A stretch of 34,445 nucleotides of DNA, from NCBI GenBank assembly GCA_910577185.1, contig CAJTLR010000042.1, positions 1-34,445 of the forward strand, written 5' to 3'. Positions 1-7,965 of this stretch are shown here, one piece after another (within the stretch, counting starts at the first letter, position 1; every line of letters begins with the position of its first letter). The notes under the pieces are model-generated. The model ran no database searches. It was not told the origin of the DNA and worked only from the letters and a program-made list of their open reading frames with translations. The position numbers and the translations under genes are program-made. Source of the DNA: an uncultured Acetatifactor sp. (GTDB lineage Bacteria > Bacillota > Clostridia > Lachnospirales > Lachnospiraceae).

Positions 1-66
1 CTTTTGTGCATAACGAGTTTGTGGCAAGCCATGTATGGCTTTGCAGCGCGAAGACACAAATCTCGC

Positions 67-90
67 GATTGAAAATTTTAATTTTCAATC
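67..90. terminator. AT-rich near-perfect hairpin, probable terminator of an upstream gene
   Basis: Arms of 11 bases (GATTGAAAATT and its complement AATTTTCAATC) flank a two-base centre, followed by a short T-rich stretch. It could end a gene to the left of the window. Positions 1-60 also hold a smaller palindrome, AAGCCAT/ATGGCTT at 26-41, and no gene, so the start of the window is probably an intergenic tail. The T-run is weak, so the call is tentative. Confidence 0.4.
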
Positions 91-212
91 TTTCATCTCT
101 TGTCATTTGAAGGTCTATACTGATTATATACATACAATGCTGGTATGTCAATATTTATTTTTATATTTATCTAATTAAAAATTATTGAATGATATCATGG
201 ATACAAACTATA

Positions 213-241
213 TTGAATTCTGACGGGATATGATTTATACT
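213..241 (+). promoter_or_regulatory. Sigma-A type promoter of the DUF5655-DUF2200-aspS operon
   Basis: TTGAAT at 213-218 and TATACT at 236-241 are separated by 17 bases. Transcription would start near 248, about 25 bases before the first start codon, with the Shine-Dalgarno AAGGAG in between. Confidence 0.65.
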
Positions 242-272
242 GTGAATAATATTTTGGCGTAAGGAGCAGGAG

Positions 273-653
273 ATGAACCAGGATATTCTTTGTTTTTTTG
301 ATAAAAAGCCGGACGCGCTGCCATTGTACGAGGCATTTGAGCAAAAGGTACTTTCCGCGATGCCGGACGTGAGTGTGAAAGTCCAGAAGACGCAGATTGC
401 CTTTTCCAACAGACATCATTTCGCGTTTGTATCTTTTCTGCCGGTGCGGAAGGCAAAAGAGAGGCCGGAAGTTTTTATTGTGATAACTTTTGGCCTGGGA
501 TACCGGGTGGATTCGCCGCGCATTGACGCGGCAGTGGAGCCGTATCCTCATCGCTGGACACATCATGTCCTGATCTCGGACAAGGCGGAGATAGACGACG
601 AGCTGCTGGACTGGGTAAAGGAAGCCGGTGCCTTTTCGGCCGGCAAGCGCTGA
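273..653 (+). CDS. DUF5655 domain protein
   Basis: A 126-residue soluble protein of unknown biochemical role. The sequence resembles DUF5655-type proteins, which are small stand-alone proteins of bacteria: an N-terminal helix (residues about 15-30) is followed by a beta-rich core with HHFAFVSF around residue 48 and a Trp-rich HRWTHHVLI segment near residue 93. No signal peptide or membrane segment is present. The ATG at 273 follows AAGGAG at a spacing of six bases. It is the first gene of a probable operon with the DUF2200 gene 54 bases downstream. The family call is from memory of its sequence pattern, and no function can be given. Confidence 0.7.
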   Translation: MNQDILCFFDKKPDALPLYEAFEQKVLSAMPDVSVKVQKTQIAFSNRHHFAFVSFLPVRKAKERPEVFIVITFGLGYRVDSPRIDAAVEPYPHRWTHHVLISDKAEIDDELLDWVKEAGAFSAGKR

Positions 654-707
654 AAGGTCTGGTAAAAACGCCGGGAAAACGTACCTGGCAGAACAGGGGG
701 GCATTGT

Positions 708-1058
708 ATGAGTAATGAGAAAGTATATCAGATGGATTTTGCAAAGATTTACCGGGCGCTGGTCAACAAGGCCGTAAAAAAGGGAAGGACCAAAGAGGAA
801 GTGGACCAGGTAATAATGTGGCTCACCGGATACAGCCAGGCAGAACTGGAGGACATGTGGGAAAAAGAGCTTTCTTACGGGGATTTTTTCCGGAATGCGC
901 CGGAGCTGAACGAGAACAGAAAGCTGATTAAGGGGGTGGTCTGCGGCATCCGGGTGGAAGAGATTGAGGACCCCCTGATGCGGGATATCCGGTACCTGGA
1001 CAAATTAGTGGACGAACTTGCCAGGGGGAAAGCCATGGATAAAATTCTGCGGAAATAA
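708..1058 (+). CDS. DUF2200 domain protein
   Basis: A 116-residue protein with the hallmarks of DUF2200: an N-terminal KVYQMDFAKIYRALVNKA segment, then KKGRTKEEVDQVIMWLTGY and a central segment with FFRNAP and NENRKLIKGVVCG, ending in RDIRYLDKLVDELARGK. It is predicted soluble and mostly helical; the family has no established biochemical function. The start codon follows a G-rich ribosome binding site. It lies between the DUF5655 gene and the AspRS gene, about 65 bases before the latter, and is probably co-transcribed with both. Confidence 0.75.
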   Translation: MSNEKVYQMDFAKIYRALVNKAVKKGRTKEEVDQVIMWLTGYSQAELEDMWEKELSYGDFFRNAPELNENRKLIKGVVCGIRVEEIEDPLMRDIRYLDKLVDELARGKAMDKILRK

Positions 1059-1122
1059 TCCGGAAGCCGGTATCAAAATTCATTTCCGGAAAGAAAAGAT
1101 GAATGGAAGAGGAGAAGACAAA

Positions 1123-2460
1123 GTGAGCGACAGAATACCATTAGGGGAGATCAGAAATCATATCGGGAAAAGGGTAAAGGTTCAGGGTTTTGTGGATACC
1201 ATCAGGGACAGCAGGGCAATGCTGTTTATTGTCTTAAAGGATATCACCGGGAAGGTGCAGATTACGCTGGAAAAGGAGCAAAAACCTGAGGCTGCGGCGG
1301 CAATGGAGGGTGTAACCGGCGATTCCGTGATTACCGTTTCGGGAGTGGTGGCTGAGAATTCGTATGTGAAAATGGGAGGGATTGAGATCCTGCCGGAGGA
1401 AATCAGGGTGGAGAGTATTGCGGATCCCCTGCCCATTGCCAGGAAGGAAATTCCTGCCACAAAGAAGAAAAAAGCGGTGGAAAGATCCGGCATTGACCAG
1501 AGAATTGACTATCGCTGGATCGACTTGAGAACCGATGAGAACCAGTTTATGTTTCAGGTGCAGACTGCCTTTGTGAATGCCATGAGACAGTATCTGCTAA
1601 ATGAGAATTTTGTGGAGATCCATACGCCGAAACTCATCGGGGCTGCAAGCGAAAGCGGCGCGGATGTTTTTGAGGTGAAATATTTCGACCGGAATGCCTA
1701 TCTGGCCCAGAGTCCGCAGTTTTATAAGCAGATGGCCATGGCGGCAGGTCTGGAGCGGATTTTTGAAGTGGGACCGGTTTTCCGTGCGGAGAAGTCCTTT
1801 ACAAGCAGGCATACCACGGAATTTACGGGCTTTGACCTGGAGTTTTCTTATATTGATTCTTTTCATGATGTGATGAAACTGGAGGAAAATCTGCTGAAGG
1901 CAGGTCTGGAGTGCATCCAGGATAAATATGGGGAGCAGATAGAGGAAATGTTCGGGATACCGGTGAGGGTTCCCGGGACGCCGTTTCCGGTGATTTCCCT
2001 GAAAACATTATACGAAGAACTGGAGAAAGATTTCGGTTACACCGTTGACGAGTCGGAAAAAGGGGATCTCACCACAGAGGCCGAGAGACTGAGTTTTGAA
2101 TGGGTGAAAAAGCATTACGACCATGAGTTCCTGTTTGTGACAGATTTTGACGCCTCCAAAAGGGCTTTTTACCATATGAGAGACGAAAACGGTGTTCCCC
2201 AGGGGTATGACCTGATCTGGAGAGGCGTGGAGATTACCACCGGAGCACAGCGGGAACACCGCCACGAGATTTTAAAAAGGCAGGCAGAGGAAAAAGGGCT
2301 GGCCGAAGACGTGAAGTTTTATCTGGAATTTTTTAAATACGGATGCCCTCCCCATGGGGGATTCGGACTTGGGGTGGACAGGCTGACCATGCTGCTTCTG
2401 GGGCTGACCATAAAGGAGGCCATGTTTATTTTCCGGGGGCCGGGACGTCTGAATCCGTAA
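1123..2460 (+). CDS. aspS: Aspartate--tRNA(Asp/Asn) ligase, archaeal-type
   Basis: This class II aminoacyl-tRNA synthetase charges tRNA with aspartate. In organisms using the GatCAB route, such enzymes also charge tRNA(Asn). An N-terminal OB-fold anticodon-binding domain (about residues 14-105) precedes the catalytic core. Motif 2 includes FRAE at 220-223 and the SRH/EF signature just after; motif 3 is GLGVDRL near 415-421, and the protein ends in GRLNP. YLAQSPQFYKQ is typical of AspRS rather than AsnRS. I chose the GTG at 1123 (445 residues, close to the usual size of about 440) because AGGAG sits eight bases upstream. An ATG at 1099 in frame has a weaker site. The enzyme is shorter than the bacterial 590-residue AspRS and lacks its GAD insertion. 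Whether it is discriminating cannot be told from sequence by eye. Confidence 0.85.
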   Translation: MSDRIPLGEIRNHIGKRVKVQGFVDTIRDSRAMLFIVLKDITGKVQITLEKEQKPEAAAAMEGVTGDSVITVSGVVAENSYVKMGGIEILPEEIRVESIADPLPIARKEIPATKKKKAVERSGIDQRIDYRWIDLRTDENQFMFQVQTAFVNAMRQYLLNENFVEIHTPKLIGAASESGADVFEVKYFDRNAYLAQSPQFYKQMAMAAGLERIFEVGPVFRAEKSFTSRHTTEFTGFDLEFSYIDSFHDVMKLEENLLKAGLECIQDKYGEQIEEMFGIPVRVPGTPFPVISLKTLYEELEKDFGYTVDESEKGDLTTEAERLSFEWVKKHYDHEFLFVTDFDASKRAFYHMRDENGVPQGYDLIWRGVEITTGAQREHRHEILKRQAEEKGLAEDVKFYLEFFKYGCPPHGGFGLGVDRLTMLLLGLTIKEAMFIFRGPGRLNP

Positions 2461-2481
2461 TTTGTAATGTCATGCATGGAG

Positions 2482-2514
2482 ACCCGGGGAAACATTTTGT
2501 ATTCCCCGGGTTTT
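2482..2514 (+). terminator. Intrinsic terminator after aspS
   Basis: A 10-bp perfect stem (ACCCGGGGAA with TTCCCCGGGT) with a 10-base loop is followed by TTTT. It lies 21 bases after the AspRS stop codon and ahead of the convergent oxidoreductase gene. Confidence 0.8.
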
Positions 2515-2538
2515 GGATGGACGGACTTTCGTAATATT

Positions 2539-3852
2539 TCATAAATAACTTTTTTCAGCCAGGGTTTCATGTTCCCTGATCCACTCTTCCATAGCAATAC
2601 TCCTGCCGTGCCGGATTCTGGATTCTTCCGCTGCCAGGGCCAGATAGTGGCTCATCACTGACTTGGAGACAGAGGTGAGCCCGCAGCCGGGTTCCCTGTC
2701 CTGGGCAATATCGTCCAGAAGTTCTTCCACCATGCGGAAATCCCCGCCGCCATGGCCGCTGAAATCCTGGGCCAGTGTGGTGACATCCGTCAGTTCCGGC
2801 TCTTGTCCGAAGCGGTTCGTGCGGATCAGATTGCGGTCCATGTCGGCTTCGATGTCTCCCAGGGTTCCCATGATATGAAGGTGCCGGCCGCCTCTGCTGG
2901 TGAATGCGCTCATGGTGAAACTGAGGGTCACGCCGTCTTCCAGCTCCGCGTTTACCACCTGGTGATCCACCACATTGTTGCCTGCGTAATAAACGCATTT
3001 TCCGTAATTGCCTTCCTTCAGCGCCTGGCGGATATTTTCTTCCGTGGGATGTATGTTCAGGATATTCAGGGGCCACTGTGTCCGGTTCTGCAGGAGTCTC
3101 TCGTGAATGTAAAAGCGTTCCGCGTTATAGGGACAGCTTTCCCTGACTTTACAGTCCTCCAGACATCTGGGCGCAGCGCCTTCGGGTGCTTTTTCGGGCC
3201 GGAATAAGAACAGGCTGCCGTAGGAGGAGACATATTTGGGGGCTTTGTCTGCCAGCCAAAGCAGAATATCCATGTCATGGCAGGACTTGGCCAGTATCAT
3301 GGGGCTGGATTCCTCTGCTTTTGCCCAGTTGCCCCGCACATAGCTGTGTGCCTGATGCCAGTACTGCACATTTTCTTTTGCCTGGACTGCCACAATTTCC
3401 CCGATGGTTTTTTCCCGGATAATGCGTTTGATTTCCTGGAAAAAGGGGGTATAGCGCAGCACATGGCATACTTGTACATGACGGTGGTATTTTCGGGCGG
3501 CAGCGGCGATTTCGGCACATTCCGAGGCAATGGGGGAAATGGGCTTTTCAATGAGAAGGTGATAACCCTTTTGCAGGGCGGGGATGGCGTGGGCATAGTG
3601 CATCCTGTCCTGGGTGCAGATAAAGAGCACATCGGCCATTTTGGGGGCGGCCAGCAGCTCCTCTGCGGAGGAAAAGCACATTTCTTCAGGAATATGAAAT
3701 TTCCCGGCCACATCCCGGCGTTTTTCCTCCACAGGATCCGCTATGGCCGTAATCTGCATTTTCCGGGGAAAACGCAGGGCACATTCCGCATAGGTATCTT
3801 TTCCCCTGCCGCCAAGTCCCGCGATTGCCACTTTGACACATTTCTGATTCAT
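2539..3852 (-). CDS. Gfo/Idh/MocA family oxidoreductase
   Basis: A 437-residue NAD(P)-dependent oxidoreductase, probably acting on a sugar, inositol or glycoside in the cytoplasm. The N-terminal Rossmann fold shows GLGGRGKD at residues 12-19. The family EKP motif is at 102-104 (catalytic Lys 103), and the C-terminal sugar-binding domain has SCHDMD near 190-195. A cysteine cluster, C230-x3-C234-x5-C240, interrupts the C-terminal domain. The ATG at 3852 is preferred to the one at 3858 because GAGG then sits seven bases upstream rather than one or two. It lies downstream of nagA but after two terminator-like hairpins, so it is either separately transcribed or reached by read-through. The exact substrate is unknown. 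Confidence 0.85.
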   Translation of the reverse strand: MNQKCVKVAIAGLGGRGKDTYAECALRFPRKMQITAIADPVEEKRRDVAGKFHIPEEMCFSSAEELLAAPKMADVLFICTQDRMHYAHAIPALQKGYHLLIEKPISPIASECAEIAAAARKYHRHVQVCHVLRYTPFFQEIKRIIREKTIGEIVAVQAKENVQYWHQAHSYVRGNWAKAEESSPMILAKSCHDMDILLWLADKAPKYVSSYGSLFLFRPEKAPEGAAPRCLEDCKVRESCPYNAERFYIHERLLQNRTQWPLNILNIHPTEENIRQALKEGNYGKCVYYAGNNVVDHQVVNAELEDGVTLSFTMSAFTSRGGRHLHIMGTLGDIEADMDRNLIRTNRFGQEPELTDVTTLAQDFSGHGGGDFRMVEELLDDIAQDREPGCGLTSVSKSVMSHYLALAAEESRIRHGRSIAMEEWIREHETLAEKSYL

Positions 3853-3869
3853 TTTCATTCCTCGCTTTC

Positions 3870-3903
3870 ATAAAATTAAAGACCCCGCTGCAGGCAACGG
3901 GGT
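3870..3903 (-). terminator. Second terminator-like hairpin of the ABC-nag operon
   Basis: On the reverse strand ACCCCG and CGGGGT pair around a 10-base loop, followed by the T-rich CTTTAATTTT. It sits only 18 bases upstream of the downstream oxidoreductase start, so it may act as an attenuator for that gene instead of a true end. Confidence 0.5.
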
Positions 3904-3992
3904 ATCAAACCAATGAATTGGCTTCCATATCCATGCAGGCATGGCTATTTTCCTCATTGCCCGCGGGCGTCGTATCCTGTCGTCTGTTCCGC

Positions 3993-4019
3993 AAAAAAGA
4001 CGGATCCGGTTCCGGATCC
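3993..4019 (-). terminator. Intrinsic terminator after nagA
   Basis: On the reverse strand GGATCCG and CGGATCC pair around GAAC, followed by GTCTTTTTT. It lies 16 bases past the nagA stop codon. Confidence 0.7.
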
Positions 4020-4034
4020 CGGCACCGATGCATT

Positions 4035-5252
4035 TCAGGAGGACGGTGTCCGGGAAGCGCTTTCGCAAATCCGGTTTCCGGCAACCCAGACGGCCCTGAT
4101 ATTGATATTTTCGTCAAACAATATCACATCTCCGTCCATACCGGGCAGCAGCCCTCCTTTTTGGCTGTCCAGACCCAGCAGCCGGGCGGGATTTGCCGTC
4201 ATCATGGCCACGGCCTCGTACAGGGGAACGTTTCCAAGGTCCCGCATGGTCCGGATCAGCCGGTCACCGGAGGCAACGCTTCCGGCAAAGGAAGTCCGGT
4301 CCGGCATTTTGGCCACACCGTCTTCGATGATTACATCCTGGCCCTGCTCCAGGCTTCCCAGTTTTGTGGACGATCCGTCCGCAAGTCCTGCGCCTCTCAT
4401 GGCGTCGCTGACCAGAATGATGTTTCGGGGATCTTTGCATTTGCGCACCAGACGCAGCAGACAGCCCGGCAGATGACAGCCATCCGCAATGAGTTCCACG
4501 GCCCCGGTGTCGCACAGCAGTCCGGCTTCCACGGCCCCGCCCATCCGGAAGGCATTTTTTCTGTGGACGCCGGTCATTCCGGAGTAGAGATGCGTCATAA
4601 GGCAGAAGCCATGGGCAAAAGCGTGTTCCATACAGTCAAAGTCGGCTTCTGTGTGGCCTGCGGATACAATGATTTTGTTTTCCGCCAGGAATTCTGCCAG
4701 TGCCAGTGCTTCCGGCAGCTCCGGGGCCAGGCTTACCCGTCTGACGCAGCCGGTTTCCAGAAAACGACGGCATTGTGCCAGGTCAGGATCCCTGATAAAG
4801 CCGGGATCCTGGGCGCCGCACTGTCTTTTGTTAAAATAGGGTCCTTCCAGATGGACCCCCAGAAGATGACAGTCCTGAATCCGGGGGGCATACTGTACAA
4901 AGGCATTCAGCACATGAAGGATTTCTTCCTCGCTGGCGGACATGGTGGTGGCAAGCAGGGAGGTGGTTCCGTGGGCGGCATGATAGCGGGCAATTTCCTG
5001 AAATGCTTCCGGAGTGCCATCCATAAAGTCATATCCGTTTCCGCCGTGAAGATGAATGTCTATCAGGCCGGGAGCCAGGTATTGGTTTTGGCCATCCCAT
5101 ATGGTATCCGCCAGTTTCAGGGCCTGATGCAGGGCGTTGTCCCGGGTGTTTTCCCCCACGGCGGCAATTTTCCCCCGGGACAGCAGCAGCCAGCCGTTTT
5201 CAGCGATCCGGTCTTCCCATACGAGCCGGACATTTGTGATGAGTGTATTCAT
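4035..5252 (-). CDS. nagA: N-acetylglucosamine-6-phosphate deacetylase
   Basis: This enzyme removes the acetyl group from GlcNAc-6-phosphate, giving glucosamine-6-phosphate for NagB, in the cytoplasm. The 405-residue protein has a normal length for an amidohydrolase-fold NagA. Visible metal and substrate residues are HLHG (H67, H69), HLEGPY with E136, SAGHTEA with H200, MTHLYSGM with H221, and SDAMRGAG with catalytic Asp 283. The start overlaps the nagB stop by four bases (ATGA), indicating translational coupling. It is the last gene of the operon before the terminators. The pairing with nagB and a sugar importer points to use of an N-acetylated amino sugar. Confidence 0.93.
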   Translation of the reverse strand: MNTLITNVRLVWEDRIAENGWLLLSRGKIAAVGENTRDNALHQALKLADTIWDGQNQYLAPGLIDIHLHGGNGYDFMDGTPEAFQEIARYHAAHGTTSLLATTMSASEEEILHVLNAFVQYAPRIQDCHLLGVHLEGPYFNKRQCGAQDPGFIRDPDLAQCRRFLETGCVRRVSLAPELPEALALAEFLAENKIIVSAGHTEADFDCMEHAFAHGFCLMTHLYSGMTGVHRKNAFRMGGAVEAGLLCDTGAVELIADGCHLPGCLLRLVRKCKDPRNIILVSDAMRGAGLADGSSTKLGSLEQGQDVIIEDGVAKMPDRTSFAGSVASGDRLIRTMRDLGNVPLYEAVAMMTANPARLLGLDSQKGGLLPGMDGDVILFDENINIRAVWVAGNRICESASRTPSS

Positions 5253-6004
5253 ACATACTGCTCCAGAAGCGGGGAGGGCACTTCCGACAGGGATTCCTGA
5301 TCCGCAAATATTGTCACATCCCTGTGGGTTTTCAGGATAGTGGCGGGAACCATATTGTTGACATCCTGCTCCAGGGTTTTGCGGATAGCCGCTGCTTTTA
5401 CGCGATAGGGAACGGGGCAGATAATATGCTCACATTTCAGGATGCGGCTCACCGTCATGGATACTGCCTGGGCGGGGACATCTTCCAGAGTGGGAAACCA
5501 GCCTTCCCCAAGCTGCTGCCTGCGGCAGGCTTCATCCAGGTTCACCACAATGTAAGCGTTCTGGTTGTCAAAATCCGCAGGCGGGTCATTGAATGCGATA
5601 TGGGCGTTTTCACCGATGCCGATGAGGCCCAGGTCAATGGGGGCGCTGTCCAGCCGGGCAGTCAGATGCTCTATTATGGAATCCGTGCCCCGGGAGGTAT
5701 CCACAAAGTGTACGGCCTTTAAGGGGCCCACCTTTTCCACAAAACGCTCCGTGAGATATTTCACAAAGCTGGCGGGATGTGTCTGCGGCAGGTTTACATA
5801 TTCGTCCAAATGGAACATTTCCACCCGGCTCCAGTCGATGTCTTCCAGGACCAGGGCTTCCAGCGTGGTAAACTGGGAAGCTCCCGTGGAGAGGATGATA
5901 CGTGCGCTGCCCTTTTGGCAGATGGCTTCGTTTATGTACTGTGCTGCCATGGCGGCAGCTTTTTTTCCCAAAACAGTGGCATTTTCACTGACAATTATTT
6001 TCAT
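5249..6004 (-). CDS. nagB: Glucosamine-6-phosphate deaminase-like isomerase
   Basis: This is expected to convert glucosamine-6-phosphate to fructose-6-phosphate and ammonia. The 251-residue protein matches the family: STGASQ phosphate loop, FHLDEYV with the general-base Asp equivalent to E. coli D72, and HIAFND. The usual NDGHIAFNE active-site stretch reads ENAHIAFND here. The Asp equivalent to E. coli D141 is therefore Asn, the following Gly is Ala and Glu148 is Asp, while the His is kept. It belongs to a divergent NagB subgroup and may have an altered substrate. The ATG at 6004 has GGAG eight bases upstream. It overlaps the hydrolase gene upstream by 20 bases and nagA downstream by four. 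Confidence 0.85.
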   Translation of the reverse strand: MKIIVSENATVLGKKAAAMAAQYINEAICQKGSARIILSTGASQFTTLEALVLEDIDWSRVEMFHLDEYVNLPQTHPASFVKYLTERFVEKVGPLKAVHFVDTSRGTDSIIEHLTARLDSAPIDLGLIGIGENAHIAFNDPPADFDNQNAYIVVNLDEACRRQQLGEGWFPTLEDVPAQAVSMTVSRILKCEHIICPVPYRVKAAAIRKTLEQDVNNMVPATILKTHRDVTIFADQESLSEVPSPLLEQYV

Positions 6005-7952
6005 TTGCAAATCTCCATTTCCGGATATCTTCGATATCCCCGTATTTTAATATTCCCGGGATGACAAAGGATGCCATGTCCGCGGGATCATAATATTTCT
6101 GTGTCACAATTTCACCGAAGGAGGCCCGGGGACATTGGCAGGTAAGGGCACGGATTCTGTGATCCAGAAACGCGGCAATCTCACCGTAAAGGGAATGGCT
6201 TCCCCAGGTATACAGTTCTGTGCCGGAACAGTCAGTACCAGGCATTTCTTCCACAGCATCCAGACAGCGCAGCAGGTCAAAGCATCCAAGCGCCATAAGG
6301 CAGTCGTCCAGCCAGAGAAGATCAGTGTTCAGCTTGAACTTCGCGCTGTAGAAGGCTTCTTTGTCCACGGCAGGGGAAAACTGCCTCTGCTCCAGCATGC
6401 CCATCCCCGTGATATCCAGAACCAGCACTGCCCGGCCTCTGCGGCAGATGTCCCTGATGACGGTGTAGTGCTCCGTGAGGCGCCTGCAGCCGTCCCGCCA
6501 CAGGGCGATGGTGACCGGCAGTCTGTCTTTTGTTTCACGGAACAGGAAGCCGTGGTTGATCACGCCCTCCTGGGACTCCCATAGGTAACTGTCGCAGAAA
6601 AGATCCAGAACCATTTCCGTATCCCGGATTTTCCGGAGAAAAAGAGGACCCGGACGGCGGTTCCTGCAAAGTCTTTCCTGCAGAAATGTACGCATTTTCT
6701 GTGCATCCTTTCCGGAAGCAGCCCACCGGGCCAGGTATCTTTCCCTGTTTTGTTCAAAAATGCCCCATCCCGCTTTTTCGTTCCGAAGGTAACCGCCCGC
6801 ACTGCACCACAGATCCCTGGGATTCCGGAGCATGGCGGGTGCAAATGCCCTTCCGGGCCCGGCTGGCTGTTCTCCCATTTGGAAGCATGTTCTGAAAAAA
6901 TCCGCCGCGCGGATGGCCATTTCCAGGCTGTAGGTATGCATACATTCATCCCGGTAAAGCTGAAACCGTGCTTCCTGACCATATAGTTTCCAGATTTTCC
7001 GGCACCAGGCATAGGTATCCAGTGTGCCTTTCGCCGGGAAAAAGTCATGTGCCGCTGCCAGAAGCAGCACGGGCCTGGGCGCCATGCACAGCAGGCAGTC
7101 CCTGTGGTCTATGCCGGCCAGTGTCAGGCCCGGCCAGATCTGTTCGTTGTCCTGGGGTTTGCCGGTGGCAAGGATGGCTTTTCTGCTGGTCACAAAGGTT
7201 CCGGGAGCGGCAGCGGCGATTCTGTTGTCAAGCATCATCATCATGACTGTCAGGGTTCCGCCGCCGGAGTTTCCGGTTATTCCGATGCGGGAACTGTCGA
7301 TGTCCGGCCGTTCTGTGAGATAATCCACGGCCCGCATGGCGTCATGCAGAAGGTATCTGGCGGAGCTTTCTCCCAGGAGCATACACTGGAAGCCTGCGTA
7401 ATCGTGTTCCCGGGTGCATCTTCCCACGCATTCCCTTCCTTTTTCTTCCTCATAGTAATCCGGGCGTTCTCCCTGGCCGTAAGAGTCCATGCACAGCGCC
7501 GCGATTCCCGCAGCAGCCAGACAGATGCATGCCCGCTGATATTCGGCGGCGCCTTTTCCCAGGGGATCATGGCCGCACACCAGGAGAACCGCAGGATGCT
7601 GTCCGCCCGGAACCGCAGTATCCGGAAGATAAAGGTTTGCGGAAACCCATACCCGGGGGGCGGACTGAAAGATGATTTTCTCGATGCGGTATCCCTGGCA
7701 GTGGAGGGTGCCGGTGACGGAGGCGCAGAGAGGGGACTTTTTCTCCTCTCCGGCGCCTATGGCCTTCCGGAATTGTTCCCGCACAAAATCCTGGTACTGT
7801 GTTACTTCCGCAATATTCGTAAGCGGCCTTTCTTTGGCCTGGGCAAAAGCCTGCCCGGTGAGCCCGTAGACATAATCCCTGAGCTGGTCCGCCGCATCGA
7901 ATGCGCTGCAGCCGTTTTCGGCCTCTGTTTCCATATCCCTGATGGTGATCAT
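5985..7952 (-). CDS. Two-domain alpha/beta hydrolase, acetyl-xylan-esterase-like
   Basis: This 655-residue protein is a predicted cytoplasmic carboxyl esterase, perhaps removing acetyl or other acyl groups from a sugar. The N-terminal half is a complete alpha/beta hydrolase: VCGHDPLG oxyanion region, MDSYGQGE, nucleophile Ser229 in GNSGGG, Asp303 in the AAAHDFFP segment after APRPVLLL, and His339 in ECMHTYS. The C-terminal half (about 430-655) looks like a second, degenerate copy, with VLVLDITGMGM and WGSHSLYG but no convincing triad. I took the ATG at 7952, which follows the upstream stop by 13 bases and has AAAGG at seven bases. The protein is twice the size of a single-domain esterase. There is no signal peptide. 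It overlaps nagB by 20 bases. Confidence 0.75.
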   Translation of the reverse strand: MITIRDMETEAENGCSAFDAADQLRDYVYGLTGQAFAQAKERPLTNIAEVTQYQDFVREQFRKAIGAGEEKKSPLCASVTGTLHCQGYRIEKIIFQSAPRVWVSANLYLPDTAVPGGQHPAVLLVCGHDPLGKGAAEYQRACICLAAAGIAALCMDSYGQGERPDYYEEEKGRECVGRCTREHDYAGFQCMLLGESSARYLLHDAMRAVDYLTERPDIDSSRIGITGNSGGGTLTVMMMMLDNRIAAAAPGTFVTSRKAILATGKPQDNEQIWPGLTLAGIDHRDCLLCMAPRPVLLLAAAHDFFPAKGTLDTYAWCRKIWKLYGQEARFQLYRDECMHTYSLEMAIRAADFFRTCFQMGEQPAGPGRAFAPAMLRNPRDLWCSAGGYLRNEKAGWGIFEQNRERYLARWAASGKDAQKMRTFLQERLCRNRRPGPLFLRKIRDTEMVLDLFCDSYLWESQEGVINHGFLFRETKDRLPVTIALWRDGCRRLTEHYTVIRDICRRGRAVLVLDITGMGMLEQRQFSPAVDKEAFYSAKFKLNTDLLWLDDCLMALGCFDLLRCLDAVEEMPGTDCSGTELYTWGSHSLYGEIAAFLDHRIRALTCQCPRASFGEIVTQKYYDPADMASFVIPGILKYGDIEDIRKWRFANENNCQ

Positions 7953-7965
7953 TCCTGCGCCTTTC

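Noticed and set aside
3918..5300. Long forward open frame opposite nagA
   Set aside because: nagA on the reverse strand carries every catalytic motif and is coupled to nagB; the opposing translation resembles no family.
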